A stretch of DNA of 64,000 nucleotides from Luteimonas sp. S4-F44 (GCF_022637415.1 NZ_CP093340.1:1054001-1118000); one strand, 5' to 3'; shown: positions 18,701-28,239, counted from the first letter of the stretch. Program-made: numbers and translations. The notes: generated by a model not told the origin, from the sequence alone.

Positions 18701-18978
18701 TGCCGGGCTTCTTCAACGGCCACAAGTCGGAGATTTGGCTGGATATCATGAACGTCGGCAACCTGATCAATTCCGATTGGGGTCACATCTACGACTACGG
18801 CTTCTTTGCCAACCGTCGTGTGCTGACCGCCGCCGGGATCTACGACGGCAAGTACGTCTACAGCAACTTCGATCCCAGCCGCGTCGAGCCGCCGACCATC
18901 GCCAACAACTCCAACAGCATCGGCAACACCGGCGTGTCGCAGTGGTCGCTGCAGTTGGGCTTCCGCTACAAGTTCTGA
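15718..18978 (+). CDS. TonB-dependent receptor with carboxypeptidase-regulatory-like N-domain (Oar-like)
   Basis: 1086 residues. A signal peptide (about 1-28, ending AFAQ) leads a CarboxypepD-regulatory-like beta-sandwich (about 30-110, GAEVTIVHTESGTV, ARGLRVGGPYTITI), then the plug domain (about 125-245, NPRYNAIRVDGVSVSDTF) and a long outer-membrane barrel that ends in LQLGFRYKF with the terminal Phe needed for assembly. This is the Oar/OmpA-related branch common in Xanthomonadaceae, with unassigned ligands. GAGG lies 10 bases before the ATG. The 259-base gap upstream has TTAACC repeats near 15593-15608 and an inverted repeat CAGTG-N6-CACTG, but no promoter I can name. Confidence 0.9.
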   Translation: MKHPNRARLSKLSLGLIVALAAAPAFAQSTSAGVGGQVTGAGGQPVTGAEVTIVHTESGTVSRATTDASGRYNARGLRVGGPYTITITKAGEGTKTEDNVYLSLSQISTVNASLDNDMTTLGTVVATAIGGGSEVFSATKMGTGTNVNRDVIEALPSVGGNIQDYIRLDPRVAQVNKADGQISVGGQNPRYNAIRVDGVSVSDTFGLEDNNLPTRRQPVAMDALEAINVDISNYDVTIAGATGAVIDAVTKSGTNEFSGSVYGAYRDGDWFGKDPEGFKFDGFEKEQTYGVTFGGPIVKDRLFFFANYEKQEWKAPGSSLADSAVGTGAISQAQVDEAVRIARDVHGFDAGGLGDTDGSTTMEERAVKIDWNITDNHRASFRYSEVDQSQLRTPSTSGTIINLSSTHYQQEKSIKNYVAQMFSDWSENFSTEFKVSYRDYVSERVSPNTLANIKIYFEGDEANPTGRFIQMGQDVSTPLNLLTTETWTGYGAGVLSFADHELKFGVDYSTNDVYNMFVQNAYGTYEFYESGLLAEGNFASGRWSTYQLHAPQPGASIDSVGAAFKYKELGLFVQDTWFVNNNLTLTFGLRADKPSVGGRPGFNQAALDAFGYDNSYALGKDEWLVQPRFGFNYTFDSERPTQLRGGIGLFRGTSPQVWFGNAYSNTGLNYVRYDLELGDDVDWRTLPFEPNGLDQTRPSGAAAGGEMNVNFVGPDFEQPSVWKANLAIDHELPWYGLVASAELLATQVKSALFYRSINIGESVFKGPDGRDMYYDPARIGRSWTSGSNRYRRNTDFGQVFFLDNTDKGESQQFTLSLEKPWSPDGHWSWNVGYTFTNSNSVSDMTSSTAGSTWNYNYIFNANEDVASTSRYEIRDRFSASLNWRHNFFGDYKTSVGVFYEGRTGRPFSYVFTNDANGDGRAGNDLFYVPNAPGDVLFGSLSATGVFTPDPAMESRFFEWLEQNQDLQRYRGGHVDKNGGRASWVNSFDIRVSQELPGFFNGHKSEIWLDIMNVGNLINSDWGHIYDYGFFANRRVLTAAGIYDGKYVYSNFDPSRVEPPTIANNSNSIGNTGVSQWSLQLGFRYKF

Positions 18979-19002
18979 TCCGACGCGCTGTCAGGCGTCA
19001 AG

Positions 19003-19036
19003 GGAAACGGCCGGGGAAACCCGGCCGTTTCCGTTT
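19003..19036 (+). terminator. Intrinsic terminator after the Oar-like receptor
   Basis: A perfect 13-bp stem (19003-19015 with 19020-19032) closed by a GAAA tetraloop and followed by GTTTG. It sits 25 bases after the receptor stop. The stem is strong, the T-run short. Confidence 0.7.
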
Positions 19037-19093
19037 GTGCGGGCGGCTGCGCTACAGTGCCGCACCTGTGAAAACAAGACGAAGAAGACGCAG

Positions 19094-20482
19094 ATGAGCG
19101 AGACGAGCGTGGCGGCGACGGGGCTGCCGGTGGTGAATGCCTACGTGTACCCGCGCGGCGGGCTGGATGTGCTGTCCCGCGACGAGGTCGCGCGCCTGAA
19201 GGACGCCTCCAGCGGCGGCATGCACGACCTGCTGCGGCGCTGCGCCCTGGCGGTGCTGACCAGCGGCAGCGCGTCCGACGACCCGCGCGCGGCGCAGGAG
19301 CTCTACCCCGATTTCGACATCCAGGTGCTGCAGCAGGACCGCGGCATCAGGATTGAACTGATCAATGCGCCCGGCATGGCCTTCGTCGACGGCCAGATCA
19401 TCCTCGGCGTGGCCGAACTGCTGTTCGCGGTGGTCCGCGACCTGGCCTACACCGCGATCGAGCTCGGTCCCGAGTACGCGGCCGACCTCGAGTCGTCGTC
19501 TGGCATCACCAATGCGGTGTTCGGCCTGCTGCGCAATGCGCGCCTGCTGCAGCCCGGCGACCCGAACATGGTCGTGTGCTGGGGCGGCCACTCGATCAGC
19601 CGCGCCGAGTACGACTACACCAAACTGGTCGGCTACCAGCTCGGCCTGCGCGGCATGGACATCTGCACCGGTTGCGGCCCGGGGGCGATGAAGGGCCCGA
19701 TGAAGGGCGCCAACGTCGCCCACGCCAAGCAGCGCCAGTACCCGGCGCGCTACATCGGTATCACCGAGCCGGGCATCATCGCCGCCGAGTCGCCCAATCC
19801 GATCGTCAACCAGCTGGTGATCATGCCTGACATCGAGAAGCGCCTCGAGTCGTTCGTGCGCCTGGGTCACGGCATCATCGTGTTCCCCGGCGGCGTGGGC
19901 ACCGCCGAGGAAATCCTCTACCTGCTGGGCCTGCTGCTGCAGGAGGAGAACCGTGACATCCCGTTCCCCTTCATCCTGACCGGGCCGACGGCGTCGGCGC
20001 CGTACTTCGAGCAGATCGACCAGTTCATCCGCCTGACGCTGGGCGAAGAGGCCGCGTCGCGCTACGAGATCATCGTCGCCGACCCGGAGAAGGTCGCCAA
20101 GCGTATGTCGGCCGGCATCCGCAAGGTCAAGGAGTACCGGGTCGCGCACAAGGACTCGTTCTACTTCAACTGGTCGCTGACGATCCCGCTGGACCTGCAG
20201 CGCCCGTTCGTGCCGACCCACGAGGCGATGGCCGCGCTGGACCTGCACCACGGCCGGCGCCCGCACGAGCTGGCGGCGGACCTGCGCCGGGCGTTCTCGG
20301 GGATCGTGGCCGGCAACGTCAAGGAAGACGGCCTGCGTCGCGTCGAGGAGTACGGCCCGTTCCAGATCCACGGCGACAGCGACATCATGCAGTCGCTCGA
20401 CGCGCTGCTGCGCGCATTCGTCGAGCAGCGGCGCATGAAGATCTCCGGCGAGTACCACCCCTGCTACGAAGTCATCGCCTGA
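19094..20482 (+). CDS. ppnN: Pyrimidine/purine nucleotide 5'-monophosphate nucleosidase
   Basis: 462 residues of the PpnN (YgdH) type: an N-terminal domain, a central LOG/Rossmann core with CWGGHSISRAEYDY, CTGCGPGAMKGPMKGA and the family motif PGGVGTAEE, and a C-terminal domain seen in long PpnN proteins. PpnN cleaves nucleoside monophosphates to base and ribose 5-phosphate and is stimulated by (p)ppGpp in E. coli. Length agrees with the family. The start MSETSVAATG is preceded by GAAGAAG, a weak ribosome site. It is convergent with the sensor kinase, 24 bases apart. Confidence 0.92.
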   Translation: MSETSVAATGLPVVNAYVYPRGGLDVLSRDEVARLKDASSGGMHDLLRRCALAVLTSGSASDDPRAAQELYPDFDIQVLQQDRGIRIELINAPGMAFVDGQIILGVAELLFAVVRDLAYTAIELGPEYAADLESSSGITNAVFGLLRNARLLQPGDPNMVVCWGGHSISRAEYDYTKLVGYQLGLRGMDICTGCGPGAMKGPMKGANVAHAKQRQYPARYIGITEPGIIAAESPNPIVNQLVIMPDIEKRLESFVRLGHGIIVFPGGVGTAEEILYLLGLLLQEENRDIPFPFILTGPTASAPYFEQIDQFIRLTLGEEAASRYEIIVADPEKVAKRMSAGIRKVKEYRVAHKDSFYFNWSLTIPLDLQRPFVPTHEAMAALDLHHGRRPHELAADLRRAFSGIVAGNVKEDGLRRVEEYGPFQIHGDSDIMQSLDALLRAFVEQRRMKISGEYHPCYEVIA

Positions 20483-20506
20483 GCCTGACGGCCGCCGTCC
20501 GGCGCG

Positions 20507-21526
20507 TCAGGCGCCGGTCGGCAGCGTGACCGTCGCACTGAAGCCGTCGGCCTCGGGACGGGTCACCAGCGAGGCCCCCGGTGCCAGCGCGGTGAGCCGC
20601 GCGCGCACCGCATCCAGTCCGATGCCGTGGCCGCTCGACGCGGTCTGCGCCTGCGCCGCGCGCGGATTGCCGATCCGGATCGTGACCTGACCCGGCTGCA
20701 CCGACACCTCGATCTCGACCGTGCCGCCTTCCAGACGCGGCTCGACGCCATGCTTGATCGCGTTCTCGACCAGCGGCTGGATCGCCAGCGCCGGGACGGG
20801 CGTGGCAGCGACCACGGCCGTCGTCTCGGGCAGCGTCCAGCGCACGTCCAGCCGATTGCCGAAGCGCAGCGATTCGATCTCCAGGTAGCGCCGCACGAGC
20901 GCCAGTTCCTCCGAGAGCGGGATCACGCCCGGGCCGCTGAAGGCAGCGCGGAACAGGTCGGCCAGGTCGAGCAGCAGGCGCTCGGCTTCCTCCGGGCGGT
21001 CGTGGACCAGTGCCGCACCGGTGTTGAGCGTGTTGAACAGGAAATGCGGATGCAGACGCGCGCGCAGCAGTTCGAGTTCGGCGGCATCGGCGCGTGCCGA
21101 CGACTGCAGCGCCCGCCAATAGTTCTGGTAGATCAGCAGCGCCAGCAGCCCCGCGATCGCGGCCAAGGCCACGACCCGCGCCAGAAACCGCAGCGGCGGC
21201 TCGGCGGCCATCGGCCCACCGGCAAGCTGCCAGCCGGCCCAGGCGACGCTCGAGGCGACGACCACCAGCAGCGCGAGCATCGCCCAGGACCAGGACTGTG
21301 GCGGCAGACGCAGCAGCAGCGGGCGCGCGAGCCGCACCGCGCCGAGCAGCATCAGCACGATCCACAGCACCGCCAGCGACGTGAGCCCGAACCGGATGGG
21401 CCAGTCGGCATCCAGCGGCCGGGCGAGGCTGAGCATCGCCGCCAGCGCCTGGCTCGACAGCACCACCGCGACCAGCACGGGCGCGGTGAACAGGGCGAGT
21501 AGCGGGTGGGGCCGGGGCGCGGGCAT
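20507..21526 (-). CDS. Orphan LytS/AlgZ(FimS)-type sensor histidine kinase
   Basis: 339 residues: four membrane helices in the first 135 residues, then a His_kinase domain with LHPHFLFNTLN holding the phosphoacceptor His, and an ATPase domain with LVENAIKHG and GHGIGLDAVRARL. This class pairs with LytTR-type response regulators such as AlgR; none is present in the window. In Pseudomonas aeruginosa the FimS/AlgR pair drives the fimU-pilVWXY1Y2E operon, and here the kinase is divergent from the matching operon. The start may instead be at 21556 (ten residues longer); neither site has a clear ribosome sequence. Confidence 0.85.
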   Translation of the reverse strand: MPAPRPHPLLALFTAPVLVAVVLSSQALAAMLSLARPLDADWPIRFGLTSLAVLWIVLMLLGAVRLARPLLLRLPPQSWSWAMLALLVVVASSVAWAGWQLAGGPMAAEPPLRFLARVVALAAIAGLLALLIYQNYWRALQSSARADAAELELLRARLHPHFLFNTLNTGAALVHDRPEEAERLLLDLADLFRAAFSGPGVIPLSEELALVRRYLEIESLRFGNRLDVRWTLPETTAVVAATPVPALAIQPLVENAIKHGVEPRLEGGTVEIEVSVQPGQVTIRIGNPRAAQAQTASSGHGIGLDAVRARLTALAPGASLVTRPEADGFSATVTLPTGA

Positions 21527-21581
21527 GGGGTCTGACAGAAGGGACGGGACCACCATCGTGCCGCAAACCGTGCCGGCGCGA

Positions 21582-21590
21582 CCGTTCGGC
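21582..21590 (+). promoter_or_regulatory. Weak match to an AlgR box upstream of the pilin operon
   Basis: CCGTTCGGC matches eight of nine bases of the P. aeruginosa AlgR consensus CCGTTCGTC, 84 bases before the first pilin ATG and between the divergent kinase and pilin genes. In GC-rich DNA such a match can arise by chance. Confidence 0.2.
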
Positions 21591-21673
21591 GCGCCGCAGC
21601 GACCATCCGTCGGCCACCGCTGGCATCCGGGCCGGGCGACCTCTAGTGTGCGGCCGATCGGATCGGGGGTGCT

Positions 21674-22201
21674 ATGCGCAGTGGTGGACGTGGCCCGCAG
21701 GGGCGCATCGAAGCGGGCGGGTTCTCGCTGGTCGAGCTGATGGTGACAGTCGCGGTGCTCGCGATCCTGTCGGCCGTCGCCGTACCGTCGATGACCGGCC
21801 TCATCAATGCCAACCGGCTGTCGAGCACATCGAGCGATCTGGTGGCCGCCGTGCAGTTCGCGCGGTCGGAGGCTGTCCGCCGCAATGTCCGAGTCAAGCT
21901 GTGCGGCACCGCCGACGGGGCGACCTGCACCAAGGCGGCGGGATGGTCCGGTTGGCTGGTCGTCGACGAAAGTGGCGACGAGCCCGAAGTGCTGCGCACC
22001 CTGGTCGCGCCGGAGAGCCTCCAGATCAAAGGCCCGGCCAACGGTGTCGTGTTCCGGCCCTCGGGCCTGCTGTCGGAGGCATCGTCGCTGACCGTGTGCA
22101 TGCCCACCACGAACCCCTCGAGCAACCAGCGCGTGATCAATATCAACGTCAGTGGAAGCGCACGCAGCAGCAGCAAGGACGGGAGGGGACAATGCGCCTG
22201 A
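21674..22201 (+). CDS. Type IV pilus minor pseudopilin, FimT/FimU-GspH family
   Basis: 175 residues. A prepilin peptidase site GG|FSLVELMVTVAVLAIL has Phe+1 and Glu+5, followed by the long hydrophobic helix and a GspH-like globular domain (NVRVKLCGTADG ... GWLVVDESGD). It should be cleaved by PilD and enter the priming complex at the pilus tip. First gene of a tight operon; its last codons overlap the pilV start. A second FimT-like gene lies on the other side of the phage element at 48.2-48.7 kb. Confidence 0.88.
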   Translation: MRSGGRGPQGRIEAGGFSLVELMVTVAVLAILSAVAVPSMTGLINANRLSSTSSDLVAAVQFARSEAVRRNVRVKLCGTADGATCTKAAGWSGWLVVDESGDEPEVLRTLVAPESLQIKGPANGVVFRPSGLLSEASSLTVCMPTTNPSSNQRVININVSGSARSSSKDGRGQCA

Positions 22202-22695
22202 CCGGATACCCAAGACGCACCCTGATGTCGCCGCGCGGTCAGCGCGGTGTGAGCCTGATCGAGGTGCTGGTCGCCGTCGTCGTGCTGGGGATTGGCCTGC
22301 TCGGCACTGCGGCGTTGCAGACGGTCGCAATGCGTGCGGGCCAGAGCTCGCTGGAGAGCAGCATGGCGGTGGTTCAGACCAACTCCATCATCGAAGCGAT
22401 GCGCGCGAACATTGCGCAGGCCAGCAGCTACAACATGGCAATGACGTGTAAGGTCCCGACCGCAGCTAACACATTGGCCCAGCGCGACCTGCGCGACTGG
22501 ATGATCGCACTCAAGACCACCGTAGGCGCCGGTGCGGCCAACGCCGCCGGCGGCGCGACGGCCGCTGCCCTGGATACGACCACCTGCGCCAGTATCGACG
22601 GTTGCCCAGGCGCCTGCTCGGTCATCGTGCAGTGGGACGACACGCGCGCCCGTGGCGATGCGAAGCGTCAGATCGAAATGGTGACGCGGCTATGA
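22192..22695 (+). CDS. pilV: Minor pilin PilV
   Basis: 167 residues. RG|VSLIEVLVAVVVLGIGLLGTA is the PilV-type prepilin N-terminus with Glu+5. The PilV-like globular part contains four Cys (CASIDGCPGAC region) that could form disulfides. GGAGGGG lies just before the ATG, which is inside the fimT-like gene; the stop overlaps pilW (ATGA). PilV joins FimU, PilW and PilX in the minor pilin complex that starts pilus assembly and presents PilY1. Confidence 0.88.
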   Translation: MRLTGYPRRTLMSPRGQRGVSLIEVLVAVVVLGIGLLGTAALQTVAMRAGQSSLESSMAVVQTNSIIEAMRANIAQASSYNMAMTCKVPTAANTLAQRDLRDWMIALKTTVGAGAANAAGGATAAALDTTTCASIDGCPGACSVIVQWDDTRARGDAKRQIEMVTRL

Positions 22696-23546
22696 TCCGG
22701 CCCGGTGTCCAGGCGCGCGGCCGCGCCGCCGGCATGGCGCTGGTCGAGCTGATGATCGCCATGGTGCTGGGGCTGCTCGTCGTCGGCGCCGCGTTCGCGA
22801 TCTTCCTGTCCAACCAGCGCAGCTATACCGCGAACGAGGATCTGAACCGGATCCAGGAGAATGCGCGGATCGCGCTGGACCTGATCGCACGCGACATCCG
22901 TGCCGCGGGCGGCTCCGCCTGTTCGAGCGCGTCGGAAATCGCCAGCTCAGACAGCAATGCGCTGTTGTTCCGTGACAGCCCGATCTCGGGCGATGCCAGC
23001 ACGTTGCGAGTTGCGTCGGGTGAGGATGCTGCGTACAAGATCGCGTCCGCATCGACCACCAGCCTGACGCTGGCCCCCGACCAGCTCACCAAGGCGTCCA
23101 ACGTATTCAGCGCGGGTGACGTGCTGCTGCTGTGCAACGCGCGCAAAACCTTCGTCGTCACCGCGACCGCCGTCGGCGATCAGACCATCAGCTTTGCTGC
23201 GCTGCCGTCCGGATACGACTTCGCGGCCGACCCCTATGCGTCCCTGGCGACAGTGGCGCTGGCGCGGTTTCGCGACGTCACCTGGTCTGTCGCCAACAAC
23301 GCCAACGGCAAGCCGTCGCTGTTCGTCAAGCGCGGCGCCGCCGCCTCCGAGGAAGTGATCGAGGGTGTGCAGTCTGTCGCTTTCTCGTATCTGGACAGCA
23401 GCACCGGCCAGTACTCGGCGGTGCCGAACTTCGCGAACGTGATCGCAGTGCGGGTCGAACTCGTGCTGCAGGGCGCGGCCGTCGATGGCAGCCCGCTGCT
23501 GCGGCGTGCATCGAGCGTGATCAGCGTGCGTGGGAGAGCCCTATGA
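22692..23546 (+). CDS. pilW: Minor pilin PilW
   Basis: 284 residues. AG|MALVELMIAMVLGLLVVGA is a PilW-type prepilin leader with Glu+5, then the PilW helix NEDLNRIQENARIALDLIARDIRAAG and a large beta-rich domain. Length is normal. Both ends overlap neighbouring genes by 4 bases, so the operon is translationally coupled. It is expected at the pilus tip with PilV, PilX and PilY1. Confidence 0.9.
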   Translation: MIRPGVQARGRAAGMALVELMIAMVLGLLVVGAAFAIFLSNQRSYTANEDLNRIQENARIALDLIARDIRAAGGSACSSASEIASSDSNALLFRDSPISGDASTLRVASGEDAAYKIASASTTSLTLAPDQLTKASNVFSAGDVLLLCNARKTFVVTATAVGDQTISFAALPSGYDFAADPYASLATVALARFRDVTWSVANNANGKPSLFVKRGAAASEEVIEGVQSVAFSYLDSSTGQYSAVPNFANVIAVRVELVLQGAAVDGSPLLRRASSVISVRGRAL

Positions 23547-24124
23547 CCGTTTCAGGACGATGGATGCCGTCAGGTGTTCGCCTTGCGTCCGGCCGCGCTT
23601 CCGAGCGCGGCATTTCTCTGATCGTGGTGATGGTGCTGTTGGTCATCACCGCGCTGCTGGGTATCGCGATCCTGCGCAGCGCCACGCTGCAGGAGCGCAT
23701 GAGTGCGAATACCCGCGACCGCGGGCTTGCGTTCGAGGCCGCTGAAGCGGCCTTGCGTTACGCACAGCAGAACGTGCTCGACGCCGCGCCCGATACCGAA
23801 ACGCCCAACCTGACCTGGGCCAGCATCGTGCCGACCGCCACGCACTGCACCAACCTGGGCGTGTGCCCGACCGGGTCCGCCGCTGCCTGGAAGCCCGTAC
23901 CCATTGAGGCATTCAACACCAAGGGTCTGGTGTCGCAACCGGAGTACTGGATCGAGTACCTGGGGACGGGGCCGGGTTATCAAGGCAGCTGCGAGGTGGT
24001 CCCTGTGCCGCTCGATTGCCAGAGCCCGATTTTCCGCATCACCGCGAAAAGCCAGGCTGAGGGGCGTGCAGAGGTTGTGCTGCAGGCCAATGTCGTCAGC
24101 CGCATTCCGCAGCCGGGAGCCTGA
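23543..24124 (+). CDS. pilX: Minor pilin PilX
   Basis: 193 residues. RG|ISLIVVMVLLVITALLGIA starts a PilX_N domain; as usual for PilX, Glu+5 is absent (Val). The conserved LQERMSANTRDRGLAFEAAEAALR follows in spirit, here at residues about 50-75. The remainder is a variable domain with paired cysteines. It overlaps pilW by 4 bases and is 3 bases from pilY1. PilX links PilY1 to the minor pilin complex. Confidence 0.88.
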   Translation: MTVSGRWMPSGVRLASGRASERGISLIVVMVLLVITALLGIAILRSATLQERMSANTRDRGLAFEAAEAALRYAQQNVLDAAPDTETPNLTWASIVPTATHCTNLGVCPTGSAAAWKPVPIEAFNTKGLVSQPEYWIEYLGTGPGYQGSCEVVPVPLDCQSPIFRITAKSQAEGRAEVVLQANVVSRIPQPGA

Positions 24125-24127
24125 AGC

Positions 24128-27100
24128 ATGTCCGTCTCCCTTCCTGTGCATCGTCGCGCAGCCACTTCGCAGCGCCGCTGGTGGTCCGGGCCGACAGCTT
24201 GCCTGGTGACGTTACTGGCGCTGCCTGCCAGCGCGGGGATCACCATCCCCGACGATCCGTTGACCACCGCCAGTCGCGTCGCGCCGAACATCCTGTTCAT
24301 CCTCGACGATTCGGGGTCGATGGCGTTCGAGACGATGCCGGACAACCCGCCGAGCACCTCGACGCCGGATGTCTCGGACTACGCGTACACGCGCAACTCG
24401 CTGGCCTACGACCCGGCGCGGAACTACTTCACCTGGCGCCGGGCCGACGGCAGCCGCATGACGGGCGGTACGAGCTTCAACGCGGTCTACGGCAGCTTCA
24501 ACCTCGTGGGCGGGGGCACGATCAACTTGGCGAGCGGGTCGAGCTGCCGGCGCTACAACCGCAACAACTCCAATGCCACGACCGACGAGTTCTCGTCGGG
24601 CGGCACGCAGGTATGTGGTGGCGTGCAGACGTTCTATGTGCCAAAGGACAGGTCGCAGACGTCAGCGGCCTATCTGGGCAATGGCGAGAACTACTATCGC
24701 TACCAGATCACTGCCGACGACGTCATCCGCAGCGAGTACGGCGCGGCGCAATCGGGATCGGGCAATGCGACCGGGTTTCCCATCAGCAACCTGTCGCAAT
24801 CGGCCGGCAACTGGCTCCGCTACAGTGTGACCGTGCCTGCAAACACCCAGACGCTCCGGGTCACGACGTCTGGAGGACTGTTTTCAGGTAATGCCGATCT
24901 GTATGTCCGTCCTGGCGCGGCCCCGACGCTGACCACATTCGAGTGTCGTTCGAGCTCGCTTCTTACGAGCAATAAGGAATGCCTGATCTCTTCGCCGAGT
25001 GCTGGTGCCACCTATGAGATCGGGGTGTATGGAGGCGGTTTTTTTGGCTTTTCGGGCATCACCCTCAACGCACAGATCACCACCAACAATCGCTGCGGTA
25101 CCGGCACGGCCGCTCGCGACTGGATCAATTGCCAATCCGCGACTCCGACCGGCCGCAGCGTCGCGGCCGAGCAAGCGAACTACGCGACCTGGTTCTCTTA
25201 TCACCGCACCCGCATGAAATCGGCCAAGGCAGGCGCGTCGGAAGCATTCAATGATCTCGACAGCAGCGTCCGCGTGGGCTTTCGCACCATCTGGGATCGC
25301 AACAGCTTCGATATCCCGGTCACCGACGGCAATGATGGCCGCTTTGTCGACAACCCGAGTGGCCAGGGGACGAGCGCCACGACCTCGCGCTCGACGTGGT
25401 ACGACCGGATGCAGAACGCGATCGGCTACAACGGCACGCCTCTGCACGGCGCGCTCGATTCCGCCGGCCGCTACTTCAGTCTCGCGGATGCGAAGGGACC
25501 TTATGGTCCACAGGCGACATCCGGCCAGTTCTCGTGCCGTCAGAACTTCGCGATTCTCACGACTGACGGTTACTGGAACGACACGAGCACTAACTACGGT
25601 ACCAAGGTCGGCAACCAGGACGGCGTCGCAGGCGAGAAGATCACGGGTCCCAACAACCAGAGCTATCAATACAGTCCGAGCGCGCCCTACAAGGATGACT
25701 ACACGAATACGCTCGCTGATGTCGCGATGCGTTACTGGAAGGCCGACCTGCGGACGGATCTGGTCAATAACGTGCCGAACAACTCGGCCAACCCTGCCTT
25801 CTGGCAGCACATGGTGACGTTCGGCATCTCCATCGGCCTCAGTGGCAACAAGCCGTGGTCGAGCGTCGCCGCAGTGCCGTCGAACGCCACCTGGGAAGAT
25901 CCGACGGATCGCGAGGATGCCGACCGCATCGACGATCTGCTGCATGCAGCCGTCAATGGCCGTGGTGCGTTCGTTGCCGCTTCCAACCCAGAAGAGTTCA
26001 GCGCAGGGTTGCAGAGCGCGCTGTCGGTGATCTCGGCACGTACCAGTTCTTACTCGAACGTGACTTCCAACTCGGTGTCGCTCGATACCGGCAGCCAGAT
26101 CTTCAATGCCAGCTATGTGTCCGGTACGTGGAGCGGTGCGGTCACAGCGCGCGCGGTGACGCCGGCCGGCGTGGTGAATGCGGTCAGCTGGACGTCTTCC
26201 ATTACCGAGGATTGGGCGAATCGCAAGGTCTTCACCGTCAGCGGGGGCGCGGGCGCCAACTTCCCGAGCACCGCGCAGGTCACCGCGTTGGGACGGCAGG
26301 GCGGCGTATCGAGCTTCCCGGTGACGGGCGTCGACAACGCGAACTATCTCCGCGGCCAGCGGACGCTCGAAAACAACCGCGGGGGCGTGCTGCGCAACCG
26401 GACGTCCGTTCTGGGAGACATCGTCGGCTCCTCGCCGGCGTATGTGGCAGACACCAACACCCTGTACGTCGGTGCGAACGACGGGATGCTGCATGCCTTC
26501 GACGCGGCGACCGGACAAGAGCTGTTTGCCTACGTGCCGGGTATCATCGACATCTCCGCGTTGTCGACGCTGAGCCGGCCCGACTACACACATCGCTACT
26601 TCGTCGACGGACCGGTGTCGGTCACCTCGCGGGCACTGACGCCAGGGAAGAATCTGCTGATCGGTACGCTCGGCCGCGGCGGCAAGGGGGTGTTCGCACT
26701 TGATGTGAGCGCACCTCGGACAGCGACCGCCGCGAGCGTCTACAAGTGGGAGCTGCGCGACACCGCGACCGGTACGGATGGCAACATGGGGCTGGTGCTG
26801 GGTAAGCCGCTGCTGTCCAAGGTTGCCGGTAACCGGGTCGCAGCAGTACTGGGCAACGGCGTCAACAGTACGCGCGAGCGGGCGGTGCTGATCGTGCTCG
26901 ATGTCGAGACCGGGGAGATCATCCGGCAGATCGATACCGGCGCGGGTTCGACGCAGGCGCCAAACGGGCTGTCGGCACCGGTCGGCGTCTACAGTGCCGA
27001 CGGACAGACGCTCGCCTACGTCTACGCGGGCGACATGCTCGGTAATGTCTGGAAGTTCGATCTGACCAGCACCAATGCGACGCAGTGGAGCGCCAAGCGG

Positions 27101-27808
27101 CTGTTCACAGCCCAGGATGCGAACGGCACCGCGCAACCGATCACCGGCGCGCCGACCGTCGCCACCAATCCGACGACCCGCAAGCGCTGGGTGTTTTTCG
27201 GCACCGGTCGCTACCTCACGGCCGAGGATGCCGACGCCCGGAATACCGCGGTGCAGACGCTCTACGGCCTGATCGACGACGATCCTGCGACCCCGCCAAC
27301 CCGCGCGAACCTCAAGCGGCGCACGATCACTGTGCAGAGCACGAGCGTTAACGGTTTCGACGCGCGTGCATTCGAAGCGCGCACCGCGTTGCCGGCCAAT
27401 GCGAAGGGGTGGTACATCGACCTGCCTGGCAGTGGCGAACGGATCGTCCAGGATGCACAGATCGTGTCTTCGTTCCTGGTCACGGCCAGCGTGATGCCAT
27501 CGGGCAATGCCTGCGATGCCGGCGGTTCTGGCTACATCAATGCGCTCGACGCGTTCACCGGCACCAGCGCCGGTGGCTCGTACTTCGACCTCGATGGCGA
27601 CGGGAAGACAGACGATGCCGCTGTGAGCTCCTCCAGTGGCCGATTGCCGGTTGGCTCGGTCAATCCCGGCGTCGGCATGCCGACACTGCCCAACCTGCTG
27701 CGCGGCCGTCTTGTGGTCGGCGGCACCGGCGGCCCTGAGGTGCGGACGATCGACACCTCGCGTCCGCGCTGGGATCGCGTATCGTGGCGCGAGCTCCGAG
27801 GAGACTGA
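24128..27808 (+). CDS. pilY1: Type IV pilus tip adhesin PilY1 with an inserted PPC-like domain
   Basis: 1226 residues. After the signal (ending LPASAG, about residue 36) a von Willebrand A domain begins with [12 protein letters not shown], the MIDAS motif. At about 220-317 it is interrupted by a beta-sandwich that looks like a bacterial pre-peptidase C-terminal (PPC) domain: [48 protein letters not shown]. The A domain then resumes ([20 protein letters not shown]). From about 759 a PilY1 beta-propeller runs to the end, with a calcium loop [10 protein letters not shown] near 1155. PilY1 supports pilus extension, adhesion and surface sensing. It is within the operon, 2 bases before the pilE ATG. 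Confidence 0.9.
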   Translation: MSVSLPVHRRAATSQRRWWSGPTACLVTLLALPASAGITIPDDPLTTASRVAPNILFILDDSGSMAFETMPDNPPSTSTPDVSDYAYTRNSLAYDPARNYFTWRRADGSRMTGGTSFNAVYGSFNLVGGGTINLASGSSCRRYNRNNSNATTDEFSSGGTQVCGGVQTFYVPKDRSQTSAAYLGNGENYYRYQITADDVIRSEYGAAQSGSGNATGFPISNLSQSAGNWLRYSVTVPANTQTLRVTTSGGLFSGNADLYVRPGAAPTLTTFECRSSSLLTSNKECLISSPSAGATYEIGVYGGGFFGFSGITLNAQITTNNRCGTGTAARDWINCQSATPTGRSVAAEQANYATWFSYHRTRMKSAKAGASEAFNDLDSSVRVGFRTIWDRNSFDIPVTDGNDGRFVDNPSGQGTSATTSRSTWYDRMQNAIGYNGTPLHGALDSAGRYFSLADAKGPYGPQATSGQFSCRQNFAILTTDGYWNDTSTNYGTKVGNQDGVAGEKITGPNNQSYQYSPSAPYKDDYTNTLADVAMRYWKADLRTDLVNNVPNNSANPAFWQHMVTFGISIGLSGNKPWSSVAAVPSNATWEDPTDREDADRIDDLLHAAVNGRGAFVAASNPEEFSAGLQSALSVISARTSSYSNVTSNSVSLDTGSQIFNASYVSGTWSGAVTARAVTPAGVVNAVSWTSSITEDWANRKVFTVSGGAGANFPSTAQVTALGRQGGVSSFPVTGVDNANYLRGQRTLENNRGGVLRNRTSVLGDIVGSSPAYVADTNTLYVGANDGMLHAFDAATGQELFAYVPGIIDISALSTLSRPDYTHRYFVDGPVSVTSRALTPGKNLLIGTLGRGGKGVFALDVSAPRTATAASVYKWELRDTATGTDGNMGLVLGKPLLSKVAGNRVAAVLGNGVNSTRERAVLIVLDVETGEIIRQIDTGAGSTQAPNGLSAPVGVYSADGQTLAYVYAGDMLGNVWKFDLTSTNATQWSAKRLFTAQDANGTAQPITGAPTVATNPTTRKRWVFFGTGRYLTAEDADARNTAVQTLYGLIDDDPATPPTRANLKRRTITVQSTSVNGFDARAFEARTALPANAKGWYIDLPGSGERIVQDAQIVSSFLVTASVMPSGNACDAGGSGYINALDAFTGTSAGGSYFDLDGDGKTDDAAVSSSSGRLPVGSVNPGVGMPTLPNLLRGRLVVGGTGGPEVRTIDTSRPRWDRVSWRELRGD

Positions 27809-27810
27809 CG

Positions 27811-28239
27811 ATGACGCATGCGTTCTTCGCCCGCTGGCATGCGCGCCGTCGCGCGCAGACCGGTTTCTCGCTGATCGAATTGATGATCGTCGTTGCGATC
27901 ATCGGCATCCTGGCCGCGATCGCGTATCCGACGTATACGCAGCATATCGTCAAGACCCGCCGGGCGGCGGGCACTGCATGTCTGATGCAGGCGGTGCAGA
28001 AGATGGAGCGCTTTTACACGACCAACCTAACGTACACGGGTTCTCCGTCCAGCTTCCCCTGCGACAACGACGTGGCGACGTTCTACACCGTGAGCCAGGT
28101 GTCGGGCTCCGCTGGTGCCAGAACCTACAAGCTCAGCGCGGTTCCCAAGGGGGGGCAGGAGAATCAGGACAAGACGTGTGGCACGTTGACCATCGACCAC
28201 ACGGGCGCGCGTACCCCGACAACCAGCGAGTGCTGGTGA
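27811..28239 (+). CDS. pilE: Type IV pilin PilE-like
   Basis: 142 residues. [22 protein letters not shown] is the classic type IVa prepilin start with Phe+1 and Glu+5; a PilE-like globular domain follows with the [17 protein letters not shown] helix and two pairs of cysteines. GAGGAG is six or seven bases before the ATG. It is the last gene of the operon, and the phage-like element begins about 110 bases later. It is more likely the minor pilin PilE than the major subunit, given its position after pilY1. Confidence 0.88.
   Translation: MTHAFFARWHARRRAQTGFSLIELMIVVAIIGILAAIAYPTYTQHIVKTRRAAGTACLMQAVQKMERFYTTNLTYTGSPSSFPCDNDVATFYTVSQVSGSAGARTYKLSAVPKGGQENQDKTCGTLTIDHTGARTPTTSECW

Noticed and set aside
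20507..22330. Longer start for the sensor kinase reaching into the pilin genes
   Set aside because: The extension would overlap fimT and pilV on the other strand and has shadow composition; the membrane helices begin near 21526.
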